Of a stretch of 64,000 nucleotides of DNA, positions 1 to 8,865 are shown piece after piece. Source of the DNA: Streptomyces akebiae. GTDB lineage: Bacteria; Actinomycetota; Actinomycetes; Streptomycetales; Streptomycetaceae. Location of the stretch: the NCBI RefSeq assembly GCF_019599145.1, contig NZ_CP080647.1:2976001-3040000 (forward strand). Reading direction: 5' to 3'. The notes under the pieces are model-generated. The model did no database searches. It was not told the DNA's origin and was given only the letters and a program-made list of their open reading frames with translations. Position 1 is the first letter of the stretch; each line of letters starts with the position of its first letter. Both the position numbers and the translations under genes were made by a program.

Positions 1-447
1 TGCCAGGAACGCCGTCCCGACGACCACGGTGGGCAGGACGAACGGCACGGTCACGACCGCCCGCAGAAAATCCTTGCCCTTGAAATCGAAGCGCGCGAAC
101 ACATACGCGCCGGGGAGCGCGATCACCAGCGTGAGCGCGGTCGAGACGAGCGCCTGCCAGGTGGTGAACCACAGCACGTGCCGGATCCCCGGGTCCCCCA
201 GCACCTCCCCGATCCGCCCGAGGTCCCAGCTCCCGCCTGCCTTCAGCCCCCGGGCGACGATCGCCGTGACGGGATAGGCGAAGAACACCCCGAAGAACGC
301 GACGGGCAGCGCCATGAGCCCGAGCCGCGCCGCGCCCCCCGGCCGACCGGAACCCGGTCGGCGAGGTCGAGGCGGCGCGGCCACGACGGGCTCGTCCGGC
401 GCGGCAGGCTCGGCTGACTCGGTTACTTCAGTACGAGTGAGGTCCAC
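1..447 (-). CDS. thiP: Thiamine ABC transporter permease, 3' part outside the window
   Basis: This open frame runs off the left edge; 149 codons are visible. It encodes a basic/Pro-rich N-terminus, a hydrophobic helix at about residues 45-70 (contains PVAFFGVFFAYPV) and a further membrane segment ending in a VPFVLPTVVVGTAFL stretch, typical of the inner-membrane permease of thiamine/iron-type importers. I chose the GTG at 447, which overlaps the thiB stop by 25 nt; a second in-frame GTG at 384 would still keep the first helix. The thiamine assignment rests on the neighbour thiB and on the TPP riboswitch upstream of both; on its own sequence it could equally be an iron permease. The ATPase gene would be expected further left. 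Confidence 0.75.
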   Translation of the reverse strand, partial: MDLTRTEVTESAEPAAPDEPVVAAPPRPRRPGSGRPGGAARLGLMALPVAFFGVFFAYPVTAIVARGLKAGGSWDLGRIGEVLGDPGIRHVLWFTTWQALVSTALTLVIALPGAYVFARFDFKGKDFLRAVVTVPFVLPTVVVGTAFLA

Positions 448-1538
448 GACTTGACCCACTGGTCACGGTTCTCGGCGATCTTCTCCGGCGCCATGGTCTC
501 GGGGTCCTTCGCCGCGGGCCCGTACTCGGTGAACTCGGCGGGTACGGACACCCCCTCGACCACCGGGTACACGAACATGTTGAGCGGCATGTCCTCCTGG
601 AACCGCTTCGAGATCAGGAAGTCGATCAGCGCCTTGCCGCCCTCGGCGTTCTTCGCGTTGCTCAGCAGCCCCGCGAACTCGATCTGCCGGAAGCAGGTGC
701 CCTCGGCGACCCCGGTCGGCGCGGTCTTCGGACGCGGGTCCGCGTAGACGACCTCGGCGGGCGGCGAGGAGGCGTACGACACGACGAGCGGCCGGTCGCC
801 GCCTGCCTTCTTGCCGTCCGTCGACCCGGAGAACTCCTGGTAGTACGCCTGCTCCCAGCCGTCGACGACCTTCACGCCATTGGCCTTGAGCTTCTCCCAG
901 TAGCCCTCCCAGCCTCCCCCACTCCCGGCTTCGCTCGAGCGGGAGGTGCCCCCATCGCCGTACTTCGCGGCCGTGCCGAGGACGAAGCCGAGCCCCGGCG
1001 AGGAGGTGGAGGCGTTCTCGGTGACCAGCAGGTCCTTGTACTCGGGCTTGATCAGATCGTCGAACGACTGCGGCGGCTCGATCTTCTTCTCGCTGAAGTA
1101 GGCCTTGTCGTAGTTGACGCAGATGTCACCGGAGTCGATGGGCGTGACCCGGTGCTCGTCCTTGTCCAACTGGTACTCGGCACCGACCTTGTCGAGCCCC
1201 TTCGCCTCGTACGGCTGGAAGAGGCCGTTGTCGAGCGCGCGCGAGAGCAGGGTGTTGTCGACGCCGAAGAAGACGTCGCCCTGCGGGTTGTCCTTGGTCA
1301 GGATCGCCTGGTTGACGGCCTGCCCCGCGTCCCCGCTCTTGAGGACCTTGACCTTGTACCCGGACTCCTTCTCGAACGCCTTCAGCACGTCCTTGGAGTA
1401 GGCGAAGGAGCCGTGGCTGACGAGGGTGACTGTCTTGGATCCGCCGGAGCCGGTGTCGTCCGAGGACGAGCCGCACGCGGACAACGTGACGAGCCCGAGG
1501 CCGACGACGAGAACCGTTGCTCTCCTGGTGATGCCCAC
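423..1538 (-). CDS. thiB: Thiamine ABC transporter substrate-binding lipoprotein
   Basis: This is a 371-residue extracytoplasmic solute-binding protein. Residues 1-22 form a lipoprotein signal (RR, hydrophobic core, lipobox LSAC with Cys22), followed by a Ser/Gly linker and a periplasmic-binding fold of the TbpA/ThiB family. It should be anchored outside the membrane and hand thiamine to the permease encoded next. The GTG start at 1538 is supported by an AGGAGG 11 nt upstream (1550-1555). A TPP riboswitch lies 100-190 nt upstream, so thiamine pyrophosphate probably represses the operon. Residues about 195-209 (Gly/Ser-rich) are encoded by an inserted palindromic repeat and look like an extra loop compared with the family. 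The thiamine specificity is inferred from the riboswitch. Confidence 0.88.
   Translation of the reverse strand: MGITRRATVLVVGLGLVTLSACGSSSDDTGSGGSKTVTLVSHGSFAYSKDVLKAFEKESGYKVKVLKSGDAGQAVNQAILTKDNPQGDVFFGVDNTLLSRALDNGLFQPYEAKGLDKVGAEYQLDKDEHRVTPIDSGDICVNYDKAYFSEKKIEPPQSFDDLIKPEYKDLLVTENASTSSPGLGFVLGTAAKYGDGGTSRSSEAGSGGGWEGYWEKLKANGVKVVDGWEQAYYQEFSGSTDGKKAGGDRPLVVSYASSPPAEVVYADPRPKTAPTGVAEGTCFRQIEFAGLLSNAKNAEGGKALIDFLISKRFQEDMPLNMFVYPVVEGVSVPAEFTEYGPAAKDPETMAPEKIAENRDQWVKSWTSLVLK
914..954. repeat. Palindromic GC-rich element inserted in frame in thiB
   Basis: A C-rich/G-rich imperfect palindrome (arms ctcccg 922-927 and cgggag 940-945 around a ttcgctcga core, flanked by cccca/gcccccat) lies inside thiB without breaking the frame and encodes a Gly/Ser-rich loop. 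I recognise this type of sequence as a short interspersed element found many times in Streptomyces genomes; the copy number here cannot be checked from one window. Confidence 0.6.
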
Positions 1539-1583
1539 TGGATTTCATTCCTCCTGGAAGTGACCAGGAAGAGACGCGGCCCC

Positions 1584-1618
1584 GCCCGGGCCCTTCGTCG
1601 CATCGAAGGCTCCCGGGC
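1584..1618 (-). terminator. Hairpin between the TPP riboswitch and thiB (expression platform)
   Basis: GCCCGGG...CCTTCG (1584-1597 region) pairs with CGAAGG...CCCGGGC (1603-1618 region) to form a long, very stable stem. It lies between the riboswitch and the Shine-Dalgarno of thiB. There is no U-run, but such stems serve as terminators in high-GC bacteria; it may be the switch that the riboswitch controls. Confidence 0.5.
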
Positions 1619-1642
1619 AGGGCGCAACAGCTTGAGTGATGA

Positions 1643-1730
1643 CCGAACTTCCTACCCAGAATGACCTGGGCGAGGTTCAGAGGGTCTGCGGCCCGGATGC
1701 CGCACTCTCAGCGCTGTGGCGCTCCCCTGT
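1643..1730 (-). promoter_or_regulatory. TPP riboswitch (THI element)
   Basis: Read leftward, the sequence has the conserved THI-box parts in order: a 5' GGGGAGC strand near 1721-1727, the invariant CTGAGA (1706-1711), a GCGGC/GCCGC stem, ACCCTCTGAACCT (1672-1685), and a 3' ATTCTGGGTAGGAAGT block ending near 1646. It lies between rlmN and thiB on the transcribed strand of thiB. TPP binding should switch off thiB/thiP expression. A possible -10 (CATATT-like, near 1735-1745) lies directly upstream but is weak evidence for a promoter. Confidence 0.93.
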
Positions 1731-1762
1731 CGGAATATGAATATGTACGTACGGGTCTCAGA

Positions 1763-2869
1763 CTACCTCTCGGTCGCCGCGAGCTGACCGCACGCCCCGT
1801 CGATCTCCTGCCCCCGGGTGTCCCGGATGGTCACCGGCACACCATGGGCGGCGATGGCCTCGACGAACGCCTTCTCGTCCTCGGGCCGGGAGGCGGTCCA
1901 CTTGGAGCCCGGAGTCGGGTTCAGCGGAATCAGGTTCACATGCACCGGCTTGCCCTTGAGCAGCCGGCCCAGCCGGTCGCCGCGCCACGCCTGGTCGTTG
2001 ATGTCCCGGATCAGCGCGTACTCGATGGACAGCCGGCGCCCGGACCTGGCCGCGTACTCCCACCCGGCGTCCAGGACCTCGCGCACCTGCCACCGGGTGT
2101 TCACGGGGACGAGCGTGTCACGCAGCTCGTCGTCCGGGGCGTGCAGGGAGATGGCGAGCCGGCACTTGAACCCCTCGTCGGCGAACCGGTGGATGGCGGG
2201 CACCAGCCCGACCGTCGACACGGTGATCCCGCGCTGCGACAGCCCCAGTCCGTCCGGCTCCGGATCGGTGAGCCGGCGAATGGCCCCGACGACCCGGTTG
2301 TAGTTGGCGAGCGGCTCGCCCATCCCCATGAAGACGATGTTGGAGAGCCGCGCGGGCCCGCCGGGAATCTCCCCGTCCCGCAGCGCCCGCATCCCGTCGA
2401 CGATCTGATGGACGATCTCGGCGGTGGACAGGTTCCGGTCGAGCCCGGCCTGCCCGGTGGCACAGAACGGGCAGTTCATCCCGCAGCCGGCCTGCGAGCT
2501 GATGCACATGGTGACCCGGTCCGGGTACCGCATCAGCACCGACTCGACGAGCGTCCCGTCGAACAGCCGCCACAGCGTCTTGCGCGTGGTCTCCTGGTCG
2601 GTCGACAGATGCCGCACGACCGTCATCAGCTCGGGAAGCAGCGCCTCCTGGAGCTTCGCCCGCGCACCCGCGGGGATGTCGGTCCACTGCTCCGGGTCGT
2701 GCGCGTACCGCGCGAAGTAGTGCTGCGAGAGCTGCTTGGCGCGAAACGGCTTCTCCCCGATCGCGGCCACAGCCTCCTTCCGCTCCACAGGCGAAAGATC
2801 AGCAAGATGCCGCGGCGGCTTCTTGGCTCCGCGGGGGGCGACGAATGTGAGTTCTCCGGGTGCAGGCAT
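1763..2869 (-). CDS. rlmN: Dual-specificity 23S rRNA (A2503)/tRNA (A37) C2-methyltransferase
   Basis: A 368-residue radical-SAM enzyme, the usual size for RlmN. The iron-sulfur motif C-x3-C-x2-C is Cys129-Cys133-Cys136 (CGMNCPFC), preceded by the conserved MCISSQAG segment with Cys122; the methyl-carrying C-terminal cysteine is Cys360 (GACGQLA). It places a C2 methyl on A2503 of 23S rRNA and A37 of some tRNAs. I start it at the ATG at 2869 (MPAPGELTF); an open extension to 3115 is unlike the family. The gene is read toward thiB, which lies beyond the riboswitch. Confidence 0.96.
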   Translation of the reverse strand: MPAPGELTFVAPRGAKKPPRHLADLSPVERKEAVAAIGEKPFRAKQLSQHYFARYAHDPEQWTDIPAGARAKLQEALLPELMTVVRHLSTDQETTRKTLWRLFDGTLVESVLMRYPDRVTMCISSQAGCGMNCPFCATGQAGLDRNLSTAEIVHQIVDGMRALRDGEIPGGPARLSNIVFMGMGEPLANYNRVVGAIRRLTDPEPDGLGLSQRGITVSTVGLVPAIHRFADEGFKCRLAISLHAPDDELRDTLVPVNTRWQVREVLDAGWEYAARSGRRLSIEYALIRDINDQAWRGDRLGRLLKGKPVHVNLIPLNPTPGSKWTASRPEDEKAFVEAIAAHGVPVTIRDTRGQEIDGACGQLAATER

Positions 2870-3822
2870 AACCCTCCCAGTGTCGCAGATCGAATCGGGT
2901 GACCTGGGCTGCGAGCCAGCCGCGATGTCGTCATTGGTCGTCTCTGGTTGTCGCGGATCCCCCTGGGACGGCCCGGACACGGCCCAGACGCTCAGTCTCA
3001 GCAACATCGTCTCTCCTGGTGAGCAAGCCGACGGAGACGCACGCCATGCCATCCCTGACAGCCCGGCCCACCGCCTCACCTCACTCGCTCGGGACGAGGC
3101 AAAGGCCGCATGCAAGCCCCCTCACTCCGCCTCAAACGGTCGCTACGCCGATCGGTTCGCCCCTGAGCCCGCACGGAGCCTCGACGCCGCTGAGCGGGCA
3201 GGCACGGGCTTCCTGGTGCGACGGCGGGAGCCGCGGGACCCTGCGCCTGCCCGCACCCGGGCCATTGCTGGACCGCCGCCACCACCGACCGTGGCCACCA
3301 CGCGCAGTGAGCACAGTCCACTCACGGCAGGTGTGGCTGCCTCAACGACGCCCACGTCACCCGGCTGTTCGAGGAGGAAACAACTACAGGAGCAGATACG
3401 AGCCCTTCAGGAGCCTTTCCGAGAGAAGTTCGTAAGCGTGGCAGACCGCGTGCCCCTCACTTGGGACGCCGTCCGCGCGCTCCGGGGGGAAGCCATACAA
3501 GACCTCTTGATAGACATCAACGAGCTGTACTGACGGCCCAGAGACGGCCCAGCAACCCGAAACAGGCCCCGTATCGGCGCCAAATGCGCAAGTAGGGGGC
3601 CTATGCGTGCCTGGCGCCTGCCAGGTCTCCAGGTGCAGGGCATATCAGAAGATCCCGCCGACCACGCCCACGACCCACGCCCCGTGGTTCTTCCAGCGAT
3701 GGGCATACCGCAGTACAGCCGCGGCTTGCGCCGGCCCGCCTGGTCGATGAGCGTCTCGCACCATCGGCACCCATGGACGCGAACTCCATCGACCTGTCTC
3801 GATCTCCCGAGAGGGTCATGGC
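2870..3822. other. About 950 bases without an intact gene; possible gene remnants
   Basis: No frame here has a credible start, full-length family match and normal codon use. At 3372-3533 (+) an open frame preceded by an AGGAGG-like site but with no start codon at the right distance ends in IQDLLIDINELY; a 31-codon version could begin at GTG 3438. On the minus strand around 3640-3790 one frame reads CRWCE...RRKPRLYCG, which resembles a decayed zinc-ribbon motif. The 3370-3540 part is visibly less GC-rich than its surroundings. I read the segment as decayed accessory DNA between rlmN and cdsA, not as a functional gene. Confidence 0.4.
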
Positions 3823-3861
3823 AGTGGGCCCCCGCCCTGAAGAACAGGATGGGGGCCCACT
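3823..3861 (-). terminator. Terminator of the rpsB-cdsA block
   Basis: Perfect 11-bp inverted repeat AGTGGGCCCCC (3823-3833) / GGGGGCCCACT (3851-3861) with a 17-nt loop, about 25 nt beyond the cdsA stop. Confidence 0.75.
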
Positions 3862-3886
3862 CACTTCGACAGGCGCGACCGACCGG

Positions 3887-5005
3887 TCAGCCCGAGCCCA
3901 CGAACAGCACCAGCAGGAGCCAGACCACCGGGGCGGTCGGGAGGAGGGAGTCCAGGCGGTCCATGATGCCGCCGTGGCCCGGCAGGAGCGTGCCCATGTC
4001 CTTGATACCGAGGTCCCGCTTGATCATGGACTCGCCGAGGTCGCCCAGCGTGGCACTGGCCGCGACGGCGAGACCGAGGAGCAGGCCCTGCCACCAGGCC
4101 CCGTCGTCGATGACGAACTCCATGAGCAGCGCGCCCGCGACCATGGCGAAGGCGATCGCGCCGAGCAGCCCCTCGCGGGTCTTGCCGGGGCTGATGCGGG
4201 GCGCGAGCTTGTGCGTGCCGAACCGCCAGCCGACGGCGTACGCGCCCGTGTCGCTGACGACGGTCAGCACCAGGAACACCAGGACCCGCTGCGGCCCGTC
4301 GTCGGCGGTGAGCATGAGCGCGACGAACGTGGCCAGGAACGGCACGTAGAAGGCCGCGAAGACCCCCGCCGTGACGTCCTTCAGGTAGTTCTCCGGCGGT
4401 TCGGTCATCCGCCAGACGAGAACGGCGAGCGCGGTGAGCGCCATGGCCACCCACGCGCCCTCGGGCCCGCGGACGTACCCGGCGACGACCATGGCGGCCC
4501 CGCCGACCGCGAGCGGCACGAGGGGCGCCTTGATGCCCTTGCGTTCCTGCAGGCGCGAGGTGAGCTCCCACAGACCGACGACGACGGCGACTGCTATCAC
4601 GCCGACGAACGCGGCCTTGACGATGAACAGCGACGCGACGATGACCACGCCGAGCGCGACGCCGACCCCTATGGCGGCGCCCAGGTCACGGCCCGCGCTC
4701 TTCTTCTGCGGGGCGGGCTGCGGGGCGTCGGGCATGGGCTCCGGCTTCTGCGGCGCCGCCCCGTGGGGCCGCGCCGACGGCGTCTCGTCACCGAACGGGG
4801 GACCGGCCTGCCGAGCGGCCCCCCGGTCGTCGTCCTGGTTCCCGCCATGCGCGGGTACGTCGGGCACGATGGGCATGGGGCGAGTCTGCTGGGCCTCAGG
4901 CGCATCGTACGTGGGACCCGCCGGGGCATGCCCCTGGACAGGTCCCCGGTCGGTCGGCGCCCAGTACCCGGCTTGTGGCGGCGCCCCCCAGGAAGAGTCG
5001 TTCAT
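3887..5005 (-). CDS. cdsA: Phosphatidate cytidylyltransferase (CDP-diacylglycerol synthase)
   Basis: A 372-residue integral membrane enzyme that makes CDP-diacylglycerol from CTP and phosphatidic acid, the branch point of phospholipid synthesis. The first ~115 residues are a Pro/Gly/Gln-rich, probably cytosolic extension; then follow paired hydrophobic helices. The CdsA signature lies near the C-terminus at about residues 329-354: KRD, KD at +7, PGHGG and DRLDS. It is the last gene of the block rpsB-tsf-pyrH-frr-cdsA; its ATG overlaps the frr stop, so translation is probably coupled. A strong hairpin follows the stop. Confidence 0.95.
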   Translation of the reverse strand: MNDSSWGAPPQAGYWAPTDRGPVQGHAPAGPTYDAPEAQQTRPMPIVPDVPAHGGNQDDDRGAARQAGPPFGDETPSARPHGAAPQKPEPMPDAPQPAPQKKSAGRDLGAAIGVGVALGVVIVASLFIVKAAFVGVIAVAVVVGLWELTSRLQERKGIKAPLVPLAVGGAAMVVAGYVRGPEGAWVAMALTALAVLVWRMTEPPENYLKDVTAGVFAAFYVPFLATFVALMLTADDGPQRVLVFLVLTVVSDTGAYAVGWRFGTHKLAPRISPGKTREGLLGAIAFAMVAGALLMEFVIDDGAWWQGLLLGLAVAASATLGDLGESMIKRDLGIKDMGTLLPGHGGIMDRLDSLLPTAPVVWLLLVLFVGSG

Positions 5006-5565
5006 CAGACCTCGAGGAGCTCCGCTTCCTTGTGCTTGAGCAGCTCGTCCACCTGGGCGACGTACTTCGCGGTGGTGTCGTCGAGCTCCTTCTCCGCACG
5101 GCGGCCCTCGTCCTCGCCGACCTCGCCGTCCTTGACGAGCTTGTCGATCGCGTCCTTGGCCTTGCGACGGACCGAGCGGATGGACACCTTGGAGTCCTCC
5201 GCCTTGCTCTTGGCGACCTTGATGTAGTCGCGGCGGCGCTCCTCGGTCAGCTCGGGGAACACCACCCGGATGATGTTGCCGTCGTTGCTCGGGTTGACGC
5301 CGAGGTCGGAGTCGCGGATCGCCTGCTCGATGTTGCGCAGGGCGGTCTTGTCGAACGGGGTCACCACGGCCATGCGCGGCTCCGGCACCGAGAACGAGGC
5401 GAGCTGGTTGATCGGCGTCAGCGCGCCGTAGTAGTCAGCCACGATCTTGTTGAACATCGCCGGGTGCGCACGACCGGTGCGGATCGCGGCGAAGTCGTCC
5501 TTGGCGACCACGACGGCCTTCTCCATCTTCTCCTCGGCCTCGAGGAGGGTCTCTTCGATCACCAC
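5005..5565 (-). CDS. frr: Ribosome recycling factor
   Basis: 186 residues, the standard length of RRF. It splits the post-termination 70S ribosome together with EF-G. The N-terminus [18 protein letters not shown], the RTGRAHP segment and the long charged C-terminal helix with KKEL-like heptads match the family. It sits between pyrH (152-nt gap) and cdsA (overlap), the order seen in most bacteria. Confidence 0.97.
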   Translation of the reverse strand: MVIEETLLEAEEKMEKAVVVAKDDFAAIRTGRAHPAMFNKIVADYYGALTPINQLASFSVPEPRMAVVTPFDKTALRNIEQAIRDSDLGVNPSNDGNIIRVVFPELTEERRRDYIKVAKSKAEDSKVSIRSVRRKAKDAIDKLVKDGEVGEDEGRRAEKELDDTTAKYVAQVDELLKHKEAELLEV

Positions 5566-5677
5566 TTGCTCCTGCGTGTCTTGAGTAGGCCCGGCAGCTG
5601 TACTTGGTCACGTCGGCGGCCGGCTGCGTCGCGTCTTGTTCCTGCACGGTTCCCGACCGGCAGGACATTGTCCATCC

Positions 5678-5723
5678 CCCGGTCAGGCTCCGTCCCCCGG
5701 GCAGGGGAAGGACCCGGTCAGGC
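5678..5723. repeat. 11-bp direct repeat in the pyrH-frr spacer
   Basis: CCCGGTCAGGC occurs at 5678-5688 and again at 5713-5723 in the 152-nt gap between pyrH and frr, separated by a GC-rich segment (ctccgtcccccgggcaggg) that can itself fold. It may be a processing or attenuation site; function is unknown. Confidence 0.35.
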
Positions 5724-6476
5724 CCGGCTTCCCTGATCACCCACGAGAGTGCCGATCTTCTCACCCTTGACGGCCCGCGCGATATTGCCCTCCTTGAGAA
5801 GCTCGAACACGAGGATCGGGAGCTTGTTGTCACGGCAGAGCGTGATCGCGGTGGCGTCGGCGACCTTCAGCTCGCGGGTGATGACCTCGCCGTAGCCGAG
5901 GGAGTCGAACTTGACCGCGTCCGGGTTGGTCTTGGGGTCGGAGTCGTAGACCCCGTCCACGCCGTTCTTGCCCATCAGCAGCGCCTCGGCGTCGATCTCC
6001 AGGGCGCGCTGGGCGGCGGTGGTGTCGGTGGAGAAGTACGGCATGCCCATACCGGCGCCGAAGATGACCACACGGCCCTTCTCCAGGTGGCGCACGGCAC
6101 GCAGCGGGATGTACGGCTCGGCGACCTGACCCATGGTGATGGCGGTCTGGACGCGGCTGTCGATCCCTTCCTTCTCCAGGAAGTCCTGGAGGGCGAGGCA
6201 GTTCATGACCGTGCCGAGCATGCCCATGTAGTCGGAGCGGGCCCGGTCCATGCCTCGCTGCTGGAGTTCGGCGCCGCGGAAGAAGTTGCCGCCGCCGATC
6301 ACGACGGCGATCTCCGCGCCGTCGCGTACGACGGCCGCGATCTCCCGGGCGATCGCGTGCACCACGTCGGGGTCGACGCCGAGGCCACCGCCCCCGGAGA
6401 ACGCCTCTCCGGACAGCTTCAGCAGAAACCGGCCGCTCAATTTGCCGTCGTCGCTCTTCTGGGGCTTGGTGGTCAT
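5718..6476 (-). CDS. pyrH: Uridylate (UMP) kinase
   Basis: 252 residues, an amino-acid-kinase-fold UMP kinase of the bacterial hexameric type, converting UMP to UDP in the cytoplasm. Visible motifs: LLKLSGEAF (phosphate binding), [21 protein letters not shown] (UMP site), [15 protein letters not shown] block reading [15 protein letters not shown], and the ADATA segment near the C-terminus. It follows tsf with a ~195-nt gap that holds a strong hairpin, so it may have its own promoter or be partly attenuated. Confidence 0.96.
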   Translation of the reverse strand: MTTKPQKSDDGKLSGRFLLKLSGEAFSGGGGLGVDPDVVHAIAREIAAVVRDGAEIAVVIGGGNFFRGAELQQRGMDRARSDYMGMLGTVMNCLALQDFLEKEGIDSRVQTAITMGQVAEPYIPLRAVRHLEKGRVVIFGAGMGMPYFSTDTTAAQRALEIDAEALLMGKNGVDGVYDSDPKTNPDAVKFDSLGYGEVITRELKVADATAITLCRDNKLPILVFELLKEGNIARAVKGEKIGTLVGDQGSRA

Positions 6477-6513
6477 GGGGATCTCGCCTCTTTACGTGTC
6501 GCACATACGAAGA

Positions 6514-6563
6514 AGGCCATTGCCGGTGGGGTGGTGTTCGCATCCCATGCGCGGCAATGGCCT
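6514..6563 (-). terminator. Hairpin between tsf and pyrH
   Basis: Perfect 12-bp arms AGGCCATTGCCG (6514-6525) / CGGCAATGGCCT (6552-6563) with a 26-nt loop, about 110 nt past tsf and 40 nt before pyrH. It could be a partial terminator that lowers pyrH expression relative to rpsB-tsf. Confidence 0.55.
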
Positions 6564-6671
6564 CCTCGTCAGATCTGCTGTCGTCCGTATCGCGTCACGC
6601 GCGCACGGGGCGGCGTACGCGAACGACTGCACTCGACCCTATCGGGGCCGGGCGCTGGTCGCGTGACGGAC

Positions 6672-7508
6672 TCAGATGCCGACCTTGATACGCGTGAAGC
6701 GCTTCAGGGTGACACCGGCCTCGTCCAGGACCTTCTGGACCGACTTCTTGTTGTCCAGCGCGTAGGGCTGGCCGAGCAGCGTGGCGTCCTTGAAGAAGCC
6801 GTTGAGGCGACCCTCGACGATCTTCGGCAGGGCGGCCTCGGGCTTGCCCTCGGCGCGGGTGGTCTCCTCGGCGACGCGGCGCTCGGACTCGACGACCTCG
6901 GCCGGCACGTCCTCCTTGGAGAGGTACTTCGGCGCGAAGGCGGCGATGTGCTGGGCGACACCCTTGGCGAGGTCGGCGTCGGCCTTGTCCAGCTCGACCA
7001 GGACACCGATCTGCGGGGGCAGGTCGGGCATGGTGCGGTGCATGTAGGCGAAGACGAAGCCGTCGGCGAACTGGGCGAAGCGGTCGAGAACGATCTTCTC
7101 GCCGAGGTTGGCGTTGGCCTCGTCGACGTACGCCTGGACGGTCTTGCCGGCCTCGATCTCGGAGGCGAGCAGGGCGTCGAGGTCGGCCGGGGAGGTCGCG
7201 GCGACGTGCGCGGCGATGGCGTTCGCGGCGGCCTGGAACTTCTCGCCCTTGGCGACGAAGTCCGTCTCGCACTTCAGCTCGACGAGGACACCGGAGGTGT
7301 TGTCGTCGGCGATGATGGAGACCACGGCGCCGTTCTCGGCGGAGCGGCCCTCGCGCTTGGCGACGCCCTTCTGGCCCTTGATGCGCAGGGCCTCGACGGC
7401 CTTGTCGACGTTGCCCTCGGCCTCGTCCAGCGCCTTCTTGCAGTCCATCATGCCGGCGCCGGTGAGCTCGCGGAGCTTCTTGACGTCGGCGGCGGTGTAG
7501 TTCGCCAT
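6672..7508 (-). CDS. tsf: Elongation factor Ts
   Basis: 278 residues. EF-Ts is the nucleotide-exchange factor of EF-Tu. The UBA-like N-terminus ([20 protein letters not shown]), DCKKAL, the EF-Tu-contacting TDFVAK and the C-terminal RFTRIKVG are present. It lies 159 nt after rpsB, the near-universal arrangement, with a hairpin in the gap. Confidence 0.97.
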   Translation of the reverse strand: MANYTAADVKKLRELTGAGMMDCKKALDEAEGNVDKAVEALRIKGQKGVAKREGRSAENGAVVSIIADDNTSGVLVELKCETDFVAKGEKFQAAANAIAAHVAATSPADLDALLASEIEAGKTVQAYVDEANANLGEKIVLDRFAQFADGFVFAYMHRTMPDLPPQIGVLVELDKADADLAKGVAQHIAAFAPKYLSKEDVPAEVVESERRVAEETTRAEGKPEAALPKIVEGRLNGFFKDATLLGQPYALDNKKSVQKVLDEAGVTLKRFTRIKVGI

Positions 7509-7606
7509 GATCTGTGAATCTCTTCTCGGAGTTCGAAGTCTCGAAGTCGGCGTCCGCCGCCGCTCGTAGGGCGGGCGCCCGCCGAAGATCTACGGGCTGT
7601 GGGTGA

Positions 7607-7639
7607 ACGGCGGGTGGCGCGCTCGGCGCCACCCGCCGT
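7607..7639 (-). terminator. rpsB-tsf intergenic hairpin
   Basis: Perfect 14-bp arms (7607-7620 and 7626-7639) with loop GCTCG, 28 nt after the rpsB stop. It is strong enough for a terminator or attenuator inside the rpsB-tsf transcript. Confidence 0.65.
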
Positions 7640-7667
7640 CATGTCGACAGCCCTACGACCGTGAAGG

Positions 7668-8582
7668 TCAGGCCTGCTCGGCGTCCGCGGCCGGAGCCTC
7701 GGCGGCGGGGGCCTCGGCCGGAGCCTCAGCGGGGGCGTCGGCAGGAGCCTCGGCAGGGGCCTCGGCGGCAGCCGGAGCCTCAGCGGCGGCCGGAGCCTCG
7801 TCGGCCTTCTTCTCGCCCTCGAGCAGGTCGCGCTCCCACGCGGCCAGCGGCTCGCCCGCGGCCTTGTCGCCCTTGCCCTCGGTGGCGACACGCGAGCGGG
7901 AGATGAGGCCCTCGGCGACCGCGTCGGCGATCACACGGGTGAGCAGCGTGACGGAGCGGATCGCGTCATCGTTGCCGGGGATCTTGTAGTCGACCTCGTC
8001 GGGGTCGCAGTTGGTGTCGAGGATGGCGACGACCGGGATGTTGAGCTTCCGGGCCTCGCCGACCGCGATGTGCTCCTTCTTGGTGTCCACGATCCAGACG
8101 GCGCTGGGCACCTTCTGCATCTCGCGGATACCACCGAGGGTCTTCTCCAGCTTGGCCTTCTCGCGCGAGAGCACGAGAAGCTCCTTCTTGGTGAGACCCG
8201 ACGCGGCGACGTCCTCGAAGTCGATCTGCTCGAGCTCCTTGAGGCGCTGCAGACGCTTGTAGACGGTCGAGAAGTTGGTGAGCATGCCGCCCAGCCAGCG
8301 CTGGTTGACGTAGGGCATGCCGACGCGGGTGGCCTGCTCGGCGATGGCCTCCTGCGCCTGCTTCTTCGTGCCGACGAACATGACCGTGCCGCCGTGGGCG
8401 ACGGTCTCCTTGACGAACTCGTAGGCGCGGTCGATGTACGACAGCGACTGGAGCAGGTCGATGATGTAGATGCCGTTGCGCTCGGTGAAGATGAAGCGCT
8501 TCATCTTCGGGTTCCAGCGACGGGTCTGGTGACCGAAGTGGACGCCGCTCTCCAGCAGCTCCCGCATCGTGACGACGGCCAT
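7668..8582 (-). CDS. rpsB: 30S ribosomal protein S2
   Basis: 304 residues. I start at the ATG at 8582 ([20 protein letters not shown]), preceded by AAGGAG; the open frame extends upstream but only without similarity. The S2 body is complete ([46 protein letters not shown]). The last ~45 residues are an Ala/Glu/Pro low-complexity tail, which is an actinobacterial extension. It heads the rpsB-tsf-pyrH-frr-cdsA block. Confidence 0.97.
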   Translation of the reverse strand: MAVVTMRELLESGVHFGHQTRRWNPKMKRFIFTERNGIYIIDLLQSLSYIDRAYEFVKETVAHGGTVMFVGTKKQAQEAIAEQATRVGMPYVNQRWLGGMLTNFSTVYKRLQRLKELEQIDFEDVAASGLTKKELLVLSREKAKLEKTLGGIREMQKVPSAVWIVDTKKEHIAVGEARKLNIPVVAILDTNCDPDEVDYKIPGNDDAIRSVTLLTRVIADAVAEGLISRSRVATEGKGDKAAGEPLAAWERDLLEGEKKADEAPAAAEAPAAAEAPAEAPADAPAEAPAEAPAAEAPAADAEQA

Positions 8583-8762
8583 GGCCGTTCTCCTTGTGTT
8601 TCTCGGTTGTGCCGCGAGAACCGGACGGCTCCCGCGCCTGACGCCCGCGATGCGCCGTTGCCACGAAGGACCGAGGGGCGCTGATACGGACCGTCCGACG
8701 AATCTGACGGACCTCGTACCGGGGCGTGCGAAGTCGACCCGGTGACCCGGATCGCCACCAGA

Positions 8763-8768
8763 AGTGTA
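8763..8768 (-). promoter_or_regulatory. Candidate -10 element for rpsB
   Basis: TACACT on the minus strand, about 180 nt upstream of rpsB in a 283-nt divergent spacer. It fits a TAnnnT -10 but has no convincing -35 at 17-18 nt. Confidence 0.3.
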
Positions 8769-8865
8769 CGGGACCCACGAGGCCCCGGGTGACGCCGATA
8801 TCCACAACCGACGAGTACTCCACAGATCCCGGCCATGATCGCGCCACTCCCGGGACGCTTTCCCC

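Noticed and set aside
3601..3864. 87-codon minus-strand frame in the rlmN-cdsA gap
   Set aside because: No good start or ribosome site, and the apparent zinc-ribbon is in another frame.
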